Assembly (NCBI GenBank): GCA_964648045.1
Contig: CAZYNU010000035.1
Location: forward strand, 1-10,555
Source: JAGOUB01 sp964648045
GTDB lineage: Bacteria > Patescibacteriota > Gracilibacteria > Peribacterales > Peribacteraceae
Reading direction: 5' to 3'
Length of the DNA stretch: 10,555 bases
The notes under the pieces are model-generated. The model ran no database searches and had not been told where the DNA came from. It saw only the letters and a list, made by a program, of their open reading frames with translations. Position numbers and translations under genes: made by a program. Within the stretch, counting starts at the first letter, position 1. Every line of letters starts with the position of its first letter. Of the stretch, positions 5,678 to 10,555 are shown one piece after another.

Positions 5678-6234
5678 AGCCGACCGAGCCGACGCACATC
5701 GAGACAGATTGGATCGTGGTGACCGGCGCGCCCAGTTCCGGCAAAACCACGACAGTGCAGGCGCTGGCCGAGGCGCTGTTGCACCCAGTGCGTGCCGAGA
5801 TCGCCACCATGGTTATCCGTCGCCGCATCCAGTTGGGCCGTACGTTGGCCGAGGCTACCGCGGACCAGCACGGACTCCAGCAAGAGATTTTTCTCGAGGG
5901 CGGTCTTTCCGAAGATGGCCTGCCGCATGATGCGCCGCACATCCTCGATCGTGGTTGGCCAGATGTGGTCGCCTACGAACTCCTCTACGGCGGCGGTCGT
6001 GCCGAACGGTGGATCGACGATATCGCGGCTGCCCGCCGCCGTTACCGCCGCGTGTTCCGCCTTGAGCGTCTGCCCTTCGAAGAGAACGACGTGCGCGTCG
6101 ATGGCCCATTGGCCGATCGTCTGCATGAACTCTACGGATACGTCTACACCCGCCTCGGATACCAGGTAATCGACGTACCAGTGCTGCCCGTGGGCGAACG
6201 TGCGGCGTTCATGGTGGATCGCCTGCGGACTTAG
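5674..6234 (+). CDS. AAA_28-type P-loop ATPase/kinase
   Basis: A 186-aa P-loop protein of the AAA_28 (NadR-kinase-like) group; these are small ATP-binding proteins, often predicted kinases, with unproven substrates. Seen directly: Walker A GAPSSGKT (18-25), a helical lid region with RRRIQLG (49-55) and QQEIFLEG (69-76), HILDRGWPDVVAY (89-101) with a Walker-B-like Asp92 and the family's D-R-G-x-x-D-x-x-x-Y signature, and a C-terminal segment LGYQVIDVPVLPVGERAAFM typical of the group. The start is GTG at 5674, overlapping the previous stop as GTGA; GGAGG (5668-5672) is too close to serve as a normal Shine-Dalgarno, so translation probably depends on coupling. The open frame reaches far upstream inside the preceding gene, but that part is a shadow. 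Its stop overlaps the stop of the convergent ATPase gene. Confidence 0.85.
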   Translation: MKPTEPTHIETDWIVVTGAPSSGKTTTVQALAEALLHPVRAEIATMVIRRRIQLGRTLAEATADQHGLQQEIFLEGGLSEDGLPHDAPHILDRGWPDVVAYELLYGGGRAERWIDDIAAARRRYRRVFRLERLPFEENDVRVDGPLADRLHELYGYVYTRLGYQVIDVPVLPVGERAAFMVDRLRT

Positions 6235-8777
6235 GTCGGCGTCACCGGCGGACGAGTAGGCGGAGGCAGCGGCGGGGTGCTTGGCTGGGTGGTGGCGTAG
6301 GTGCCGATGCGGCGCAGAATCTCCTTGCTTACAAAATCGCGTTGGCGGCCGTATTTGAGTCGTGAGAGCTGCTTGTAGGCCTCGGCCGCCTGAGCATCCT
6401 GCACGTAGGTGGTGTCCAACCAGTGGCGTGGCACATCAATGGAGAACGGGCGCGACGGTTGACCGTCGATGCACAGCTTCATGCAGCCCTTGAAAGCGTC
6501 CACATTGACGAGATCTTGCTCGCTGAAAGTGGGGGCCATTTCCTTAGCGCCCACTTCGGCGTCTTGCGGGCCGATTTTGTAGAACATCATCGAGCCGACG
6601 TTGCCGAAGATGGCGCCCTTTAGACTGACAGCGCCGGAGAGCTTGCTCTCTTTTTCCAACTGGTCCATGTACTGGTGGGCGAGCACGAGGCCCAAGCGGT
6701 ACTTGCGGGCCTCCGAGAGGATCGACTCGATCGACGGAGTGACGAAATTTTGGAACTCGTCGATATACAGAAAGAAGTCGCGGCGCGATTCTTTGCCCGC
6801 GCGCTGGCGGCGCATGGCGGCCACCTGGATCTTGTTCACCACGATCATGCCGAGCAACGTCGAGTTGATATCGCCGATGAGACCCTTCGAGAGGTTCATG
6901 AGCAGAATCTTGCCCTCGTCCATGCACTGGCTAATGTCGAAGCTGCTCTTCGTCTGGCCGACGATATTGCGCATGAGCGTGTTCGTGTAGAACTGGCCGA
7001 ACTTTGCCGCAAAGTAGGGGATCATCTCTTGCTTTTCGCGCTGACCGGTCTTGGCCATCTGGTTCTCCCAGAAGCTGCGGACGATCGGGTTCTTCACCTT
7101 GGCTACTTTGTACTTATTCCAGTCATCGTCGGTGAAGAGGCGTACTAAGTCGGTAATCGCGCCGCCTTCCTCTTCGTCTTCCATGAGCGTTAGGCAGCCG
7201 TTGCGGAAATAATCTTGGATGCGGGGGCCAAAGACTTCTTCGCCGAACATCTTCACCATCATGTTCATAGCGTCTAGGGCAATGAGGTCGCGCTCTTCGG
7301 ATGTTTTGCCTTCCAGCAGGTTTAAGCCCATGGGGCGTTCGGTATCGGCCGGGTTGAAGTAGATCACGTCGTCGGCGCGATCGCGCGGGATATACGGCAG
7401 CACGTCGTCAATGAGAGAGCCGTGCGGGTCGACGATGCAGAGGCCCTTGCCGTTGGCGAAGTCTTGGCGGGCCAGGTTCACCATGAACGACGACTTGCCC
7501 GTTCCTGTTTGTCCGATGATGTAGAAGTGACGGAAGCGGTCGTCGTTCTTCATGTAGATCTTGCGCTTCTCGCCGCGATCGCTGTTCGTCCCTAAAAAGA
7601 GGCCTTCCGTGGGGATATTCTTGGGGGCAGATGCGACTTTAAAATTCTGCCATTTAATCGTTTCCACTTTGTTGTACTTCACGTTCGGCAGATGGAAGAG
7701 TGACGCCAACTCGCTGGTGCCGAGCAACATCTTCTGCGTGGTGAGCCACTGCAGGAAGGTGCGGCGGGGATTTCTGGCGATAAAGCGCTTGAGCACGCTT
7801 GCCTTACCCTCCCAGCCGACGCCCGTCCATTTGTTGCCGCGCACCTCATTGAACTGGCCGAAGCTGGCCTTCACGGAGCTTAAAATCATCTCAGCGCGAG
7901 CTTGGCTGTTGGCCGAGGCGACAATGCGCACCAGGCCTGTGAAGCCGGGGCTGCCCGCCTTTTCATCCACGGATTTGCTGTATTCCTCTACCATCGTCGA
8001 GACGCGTTCGCCGGTCGACTCTTCCTTTTTGCCAACGCTCGCGTCTGGCGCGTCGAAGACCGACAGCAAGGCTGCCAACCAGCGCAGGGGATTTAGTTTC
8101 GAGAAGCCGCCCTTGTTCTTTTTGGGATTCAGGAGGCGCGTTGCTTCGTCTTGCAGTTCTTTCTGCCAGCCGTTCTTCGCCGGTCGAAGCACGATCTGCA
8201 CCGCGGCGCCTTCGTCACTCTTTAGCTTCGAGAAGGCGTTGGTGATGGAGTTGAGCGGATCGCTCTTGAGGTTTTGGTATGTCTTAAAGACCGATGTCAT
8301 CGGCTTGCTCGGCATGAGCGTCTTGGCCTCGGCCACGGATTGGGGCGTGAAGATGTTGTAGTCCTCCACCTCGCTAATGATGCAATCGGGGTAGAACGAG
8401 GTGATCTGTTTTTCGATCAGGCTGGCGAGTGGGCGGGGGCAGGCCACGAAGAAGAGGATTTCTCCGGCCAGTGCGGCGTACTCCAAAGAAAAGAACGGCT
8501 GGTTGTTCAAGTGTCGGCTGCCGCTACCGTTATAGAGGCTATGCAGCGACTGGTAGAGGTGGTCCATCACCCCGATCACTTCACGAAAGTCCTTGCCAAA
8601 CTGGTCGCTCTGGTCGTCTTTTTCCTCGCGACTTTCCTTCTTCGGGACGAGAAGTTGCAGGAAGACGAGGTTTTCCATGCGCTGGCGGTCGGCTGCAACA
8701 CGTCGACTGAGCACGAAACCAGCGATGGACGCAGCGGCTGCCAGGGTTGCGCCGACGATGACGATGAGGATCTCCAT
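6231..8777 (-). CDS. Membrane-anchored VirB4/TraG/HerA-type ATPase (T4SS-like)
   Basis: An 848-aa ATPase of the type IV secretion / conjugative coupling group, expected to use ATP at the inner membrane to move DNA or protein. An N-terminal membrane helix (about 3-24, ILIVIVGATLAAAASIAGFV) is followed by a cytoplasmic region of about 380 residues with a charged linker (45-65) and mixed alpha-beta segments. The motor domain carries Walker A GQTGTGKSS (422-430), IVDPHGSL (448-455), Walker B FFLYIDEF (668-675) and LVLAHQYMDQL (697-707), a motif shared by TraG/VirD4-like and DUF87 ATPases. The C-terminus ends in a Pro/Thr-rich tail (about 830-848) that could dock a partner. No other T4SS gene is present, a pattern familiar for such ATPases in CPR genomes. 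The ATG at 8777 follows a clear promoter with a leader of about 12 bases. A CheY-like gene lies 72 bp upstream on the same strand. Confidence 0.9.
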   Translation of the reverse strand: MEILIVIVGATLAAAASIAGFVLSRRVAADRQRMENLVFLQLLVPKKESREEKDDQSDQFGKDFREVIGVMDHLYQSLHSLYNGSGSRHLNNQPFFSLEYAALAGEILFFVACPRPLASLIEKQITSFYPDCIISEVEDYNIFTPQSVAEAKTLMPSKPMTSVFKTYQNLKSDPLNSITNAFSKLKSDEGAAVQIVLRPAKNGWQKELQDEATRLLNPKKNKGGFSKLNPLRWLAALLSVFDAPDASVGKKEESTGERVSTMVEEYSKSVDEKAGSPGFTGLVRIVASANSQARAEMILSSVKASFGQFNEVRGNKWTGVGWEGKASVLKRFIARNPRRTFLQWLTTQKMLLGTSELASLFHLPNVKYNKVETIKWQNFKVASAPKNIPTEGLFLGTNSDRGEKRKIYMKNDDRFRHFYIIGQTGTGKSSFMVNLARQDFANGKGLCIVDPHGSLIDDVLPYIPRDRADDVIYFNPADTERPMGLNLLEGKTSEERDLIALDAMNMMVKMFGEEVFGPRIQDYFRNGCLTLMEDEEEGGAITDLVRLFTDDDWNKYKVAKVKNPIVRSFWENQMAKTGQREKQEMIPYFAAKFGQFYTNTLMRNIVGQTKSSFDISQCMDEGKILLMNLSKGLIGDINSTLLGMIVVNKIQVAAMRRQRAGKESRRDFFLYIDEFQNFVTPSIESILSEARKYRLGLVLAHQYMDQLEKESKLSGAVSLKGAIFGNVGSMMFYKIGPQDAEVGAKEMAPTFSEQDLVNVDAFKGCMKLCIDGQPSRPFSIDVPRHWLDTTYVQDAQAAEAYKQLSRLKYGRQRDFVSKEILRRIGTYATTQPSTPPLPPPTRPPVTPT

Positions 8778-8795
8778 GAATGGAAGAATCGTACC

Positions 8796-8824
8796 AGTAT
8801 AGCACGATTCCGCAGGTTTTTCAG
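8796..8824 (-). promoter_or_regulatory. Sigma-70-type promoter of the T4SS-like ATPase gene
   Basis: On the minus strand CTGAAA (8819-8824) is followed after 17 bp by TATACT (8796-8801). The predicted start near 8789 gives a leader of about 12 bases with no Shine-Dalgarno sequence. It lies in the gap after the response-regulator gene, so the ATPase need not depend on read-through. Confidence 0.6.
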
Positions 8825-8849
8825 CTGTCTTTCGCCCTCAAAACGGCGC

Positions 8850-9230
8850 TTATTGGGCCTTTCGTAAACTGATGAGTTTCTCTACCAGCTCCAAGAGTCC
8901 TTTGATGGTCATGTCTTTCTTCACCAGGAAGCCGTCGGCACCCAGCTCACGGGAACGCGCCAGGGTGCGGTCGTCGGCCAGGTTGCTGAGCATGATGACG
9001 GGGAAGGTGCGCTTCTCTTTCGGGAGCAATTCAAGCACCTGAAAACCGTCCATTTTCGGCATGTTGATGTCTAGCACCAACAGGCTCGGAAGCTGCTCTG
9101 TCAGTAGTTTTACGGCTTCCTCGCCGTCGTTTGCTGTGCGGATCTGATAGCCCTCCAGGGAGAACTTACGCTGATAGAGCTGGCGGAGGACAGGGTCGTC
9201 CTCGGCGATGAGTAAGTCACCTTTGGGCAT
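8850..9230 (-). CDS. Single-domain CheY-like response regulator
   Basis: A 126-aa stand-alone receiver domain with no output domain. All key residues are seen: the acidic pocket Glu10-Asp11-Asp12 in IAEDD, the phospho-acceptor Asp54 in LVLDINMPKMDG, Ser82 (in place of the common Thr) in IMLSNL, and Lys104 in FLVKKD. Length equals a complete receiver, so it probably works by protein contact after phosphorylation by a histidine kinase encoded elsewhere; none is in the window. It lies directly upstream of the T4SS-like ATPase gene on the same strand, which makes that ATPase a possible, unproven partner. The ATG at 9230 stands six bases after an extended -10 box and has no Shine-Dalgarno sequence. 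It is divergent from the Cys-rich protein gene. Confidence 0.95.
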   Translation of the reverse strand: MPKGDLLIAEDDPVLRQLYQRKFSLEGYQIRTANDGEEAVKLLTEQLPSLLVLDINMPKMDGFQVLELLPKEKRTFPVIMLSNLADDRTLARSRELGADGFLVKKDMTIKGLLELVEKLISLRKAQ

Positions 9231-9236
9231 ACCCCC

Positions 9237-9265
9237 ATTCTACCAGAATTGCCCGCCTTTCGTAA
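9237..9265 (-). promoter_or_regulatory. Promoter of the response-regulator gene (leaderless type)
   Basis: On the minus strand an extended -10 TGGTAGAAT has its hexamer TAGAAT at 9237-9242, followed by exactly six bases (GGGGGT) and the ATG at 9230. The predicted start falls on the A of ATG. The -35 at 17 bp is poor (TTACGA, 9260-9265), which fits an extended -10 promoter. Confidence 0.6.
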
Positions 9266-9307
9266 GTACACGGCGTACGGTCCTGGCCTTCTGACAAGGT
9301 GGTGATG

Positions 9308-9336
9308 CTGACAGAAGCAGTCAAAAGTGCTATCAT
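9308..9336 (+). promoter_or_regulatory. Promoter of the Cys-rich protein gene (leaderless type)
   Basis: CTGACA (9308-9313), a 17-bp spacer and TATCAT (9331-9336) make a good sigma-70-type promoter. Six bases then lead to the ATG at 9343, so transcription is expected to begin at the start codon. No Shine-Dalgarno sequence precedes either this ATG or the in-frame ATG at 9352. Confidence 0.65.
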
Positions 9337-9342
9337 AAGACG

Positions 9343-10281
9343 ATGATCTCCATGCGGAATCACCGTCGGTTCTCGGCTAGCCTCGCGTTGGTCGCCTGCC
9401 TACTTGCCAGCACGACGCCCGTCGTACTGGCTCAAACCGCAGAATTGGAAATTGAGAATCTGTGCGGTGACGGCGTGGTGCAGTTAGGTGAAGAGTGTGA
9501 CGACGGTAATCGCAACGATCGCGATAGCTGCACAACGGAGTGCATCCTCACGTACTGCGGCGACGGCATGATTCAGCAGGAGGAAGAATGTGACGACGCG
9601 AATTCCATCAACGATGATGCCTGCAGTAATGCCTGTTTGAAGACTCGCTGCGGCGATGCCATCGTGCAACGTGGCGAAGAGTGTGATGACGGCAATCGTG
9701 TGAATAACGATGCCTGCAGTAATACCTGTTTGGCAGCCAGCTGCGGCGATGGTTACATCCAGGGTGGTGAGCAGTGTGACGACGGCGGAACCAACTCCGA
9801 TCGCCTGCCCGATCGCTGCCGCCTGAATTGCACGCGTCCAACCTGCGGCGACGGCGTGACCGATACGGGCGAGCAGTGTGATGACGGTAATCGCAGCAAC
9901 GCCGACGGTTGCAATAATTTCTGCCGTCTGCCGCTCTGTGGCGACGGCGTCATTCAGCCGGGAGAGGAGTGTGATGATGGTCGTGAGAACTCGAACATTA
10001 CGCCCGATGCCTGTCGCACCGACTGCGTTGCGCCCATGTGCGGTGATCGCATTGTGGATGCCGGTGAAGCGTGCGACGGTGGCCCTTTCTGCAATGATGC
10101 CTGCGAGAATTCGCAAATGGGCACGCTTGTTCTAGGTGGCGCTCTCTCCATTGGCGGCGGCACATTGGTCTACTTCGTTGCTCGTCGCTTCGTACGGGCG
10201 GCGGCGGCCCGTACGAAACCCATCGTGCAACGGCCGCTGGATGAAGTGCCTTTGAGTCAGATTGAGAAGCCGTTGGGGTAA
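9343..10281 (+). CDS. Secreted, membrane-anchored Cys-rich repeat protein (DUF4215-like)
   Basis: A 312-aa surface protein. A signal peptide (residues 1-30, RNHRRF then SLALVACLLASTTPVVLA, cleavage near Ala30-Gln31) is followed by seven tandem repeats beginning at Cys41, 72, 103, 134, 168, 199 and 233. Each reads roughly CGDGxxQxGEECDDGNxxNxDxCxxxC, the pattern of the myxobacterial-type Cys-rich repeat (DUF4215). Four cysteines per full repeat imply disulfides, and the acidic CDDGN runs suggest metal, perhaps calcium, binding. A membrane helix (about 259-281, MGTLVLGGALSIGGGTLVYF) with a positive stop-transfer RRFVR leaves a 30-residue cytoplasmic tail. No LPXTG-like motif precedes the helix, so it is not an evident sortase substrate. 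Function is unknown; adhesion or contact with other cells is a guess. ATG 9343 is chosen from the promoter; ATG 9352 is possible. Confidence 0.9.
   Translation: MISMRNHRRFSASLALVACLLASTTPVVLAQTAELEIENLCGDGVVQLGEECDDGNRNDRDSCTTECILTYCGDGMIQQEEECDDANSINDDACSNACLKTRCGDAIVQRGEECDDGNRVNNDACSNTCLAASCGDGYIQGGEQCDDGGTNSDRLPDRCRLNCTRPTCGDGVTDTGEQCDDGNRSNADGCNNFCRLPLCGDGVIQPGEECDDGRENSNITPDACRTDCVAPMCGDRIVDAGEACDGGPFCNDACENSQMGTLVLGGALSIGGGTLVYFVARRFVRAAAARTKPIVQRPLDEVPLSQIEKPLG
9463..10104 (+). repeat. Seven tandem Cys-rich coding repeats, 93- or 102-bp period
   Basis: Distances between the CGD starts are 31, 31, 31, 34, 31 and 34 residues, and the last unit is cut short at Cys254. The two 34-residue units (from Cys134 and Cys199) carry the same kind of three-residue insertion before the DxC cysteine (NSDRLPDRC and NSNITPDAC). 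Units two and three share a nearly identical stretch, GATGCCTGCAGTAATNCCTG, at 9616 and 9709, exactly 93 bp apart, pointing to recent duplication or gene conversion. Confidence 0.85.
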
Positions 10282-10295
10282 TAGGTAACTCGATT

Positions 10296-10325
10296 GCCTG
10301 AAGTTAGTTCCAATTTTTGTCAGGC
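10296..10325 (+). terminator. Weak hairpin after the Cys-rich protein gene
   Basis: GCCTGA (10296-10301) and TCAGGC (10320-10325) can pair around an 18-base loop that holds the T-run CAATTTTTG. The T-run is in the loop and not after the stem, so this is not a classic terminator. GGCGCG (10323-10328) can instead pair with CGCGCC (10354-10359), giving an alternative fold of the same leader. Confidence 0.2.
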
Positions 10326-10395
10326 GCGAAAAAAGTGGAGCAAAAAGCGCTGGCGCGCCGAGTCCCTCTCCATGGTTCTGCTGAGTTACTGACAC

Positions 10396-10420
10396 CCTCC
10401 CGAAGGAGGAAATATCCTTC
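10396..10420 (+). promoter_or_regulatory. Shine-Dalgarno inside two mutually exclusive hairpins
   Basis: AAGGAGG (10403-10409) is the only strong Shine-Dalgarno sequence in the window, 11 bases before the ATG at 10421. It can pair upstream as CCTCC (10396-10400) with GGAGG (10405-10409) around a CGAA tetraloop. Alternatively GAAGGA (10402-10407) pairs with TCCTTC (10415-10420), ending at the base before the ATG. Either fold hides the ribosome site. The rest of the 139-bp leader (10282-10420) holds no gene and no riboswitch class that I recognise. Confidence 0.4.
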
Positions 10421-10555
10421 ATGCCCCTTCACCCCCGGCCGTCGCGCGCCCCTCCGCAGGCAAAGACGCCACCGTGCGCCGGAGGCGATATTCAGTGCTG
10501 CCACATCCCTGCGCAGCGTTGGCCGCCCAGTGGCGGTGCCGTCACGCGGTTGGCG
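10421..10555 (+). CDS. Start of an unidentified gene, cut by the window end
   Basis: An ATG with a good upstream AAGGAGG opens a frame of 45 codons with no stop before the window ends. The visible part is Pro-, Arg- and Cys-rich (MPLHPRPSRAPPQAKTPP, then CAGGDIQCCH). About three quarters of its codons end in G or C, as in the neighbouring genes. No family is recognised from so short a piece, and the frame one base off is also open, so the coding call rests mainly on the Shine-Dalgarno and position. Confidence 0.4.
   Translation, partial: MPLHPRPSRAPPQAKTPPCAGGDIQCCHIPAQRWPPSGGAVTRLA

Noticed and set aside
5347..6126. Minus-strand frame of 259 codons opposite the 4868 and AAA_28 genes
   Set aside because: It spans the junction of two supported genes and shows no recognisable motif; a result of high G+C content.
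6231..6234. Overlapping stop codons (TAG plus strand, TAA minus strand) of two convergent genes
   Set aside because: A neat four-base overlap, but expected in compact genomes and not evidence of function.
7561..8361. Plus-strand frame of 266 codons inside the T4SS-like ATPase gene
   Set aside because: It lies wholly opposite a well-supported ATPase with Walker motifs and shows no domain of its own.
9463..10104. Regular 93-bp spacing as a CRISPR array
   Set aside because: The repeats are coding, in frame, degenerate at third positions and within a secreted protein; there are no unique spacers.
9484..10116. Long minus-strand frame of 210 codons opposite the Cys-rich protein
   Set aside because: Its low-complexity Ile/Thr/Ala sequence mirrors the CDDGN repeats of the real gene; it has no start context or family signature.
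10117..10281. Cys-rich protein as a sortase substrate
   Set aside because: The order membrane helix plus basic residues is present, but no LPXTG-like motif precedes the helix and the tail is too long.

Overview
The window looks like chromosomal DNA of a small-genome, uncultivated bacterium, most plausibly a member of the Candidate Phyla Radiation (Patescibacteria; perhaps the Peribacteria/Peregrinibacteria side). This is an inference. It rests on the mix of a stand-alone VirB4/TraG-like membrane ATPase, a sortase with an N-terminal extension, a membrane-anchored Cys-rich repeat protein, an RNHCP protein and an AAA_28 ATPase, on dense packing, and on start codons placed directly behind -10 boxes. 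TGA ends several genes, so the code is standard and not the TGA=Gly code of Gracilibacteria/SR1.

Layout, left to right. (1) 1-1085: an RNase H-fold protein of lower G+C, then a highly charged helical protein of unknown function, closed by a hairpin terminator. (2) 1086-1306: no convincing gene; TGTGG-type motifs lie here, including one perfect DnaA box that falls inside the end of the next gene. (3) 1307-2241: divergent pair, an RNHCP-domain protein (minus) and a Nudix-like protein (plus). Their shared upstream region holds a perfect inverted repeat and a LexA-like GAAC-N4-GTTC box. (4) 2249-3340: ychF (minus), tail-to-tail with the Nudix-like gene. (5) 3461-6234: a plus-strand run, probably an operon, of secreted sortase, uncharacterised 269-aa protein and AAA_28 ATPase, the last two overlapping by 4 bp. 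(6) 6231-9230, minus strand: a CheY-like single-domain response regulator followed by an 848-aa membrane-anchored VirB4/TraG/HerA-type ATPase, whose stop overlaps the stop of the AAA_28 gene. (7) 9343-10281: a secreted, C-terminally anchored protein with seven Cys-rich repeats. (8) 10282-10555: a leader with overlapping hairpins around a strong Shine-Dalgarno sequence, then the start of an open frame that runs off the window.

Functionally the right two thirds is about the cell surface: a sortase, a T4SS-type ATPase, a single-domain response regulator and an anchored Cys-rich protein. The left third is nucleic-acid related or housekeeping. The most unusual general feature is the start-site architecture. 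Four genes show TANNNT-N6-ATG, and two or three more come close, so their transcripts would begin at or within a few bases of the start codon. Only the last, partial gene shows a strong Shine-Dalgarno sequence. No tRNA, rRNA, CRISPR array, IS element or prophage gene was recognised.
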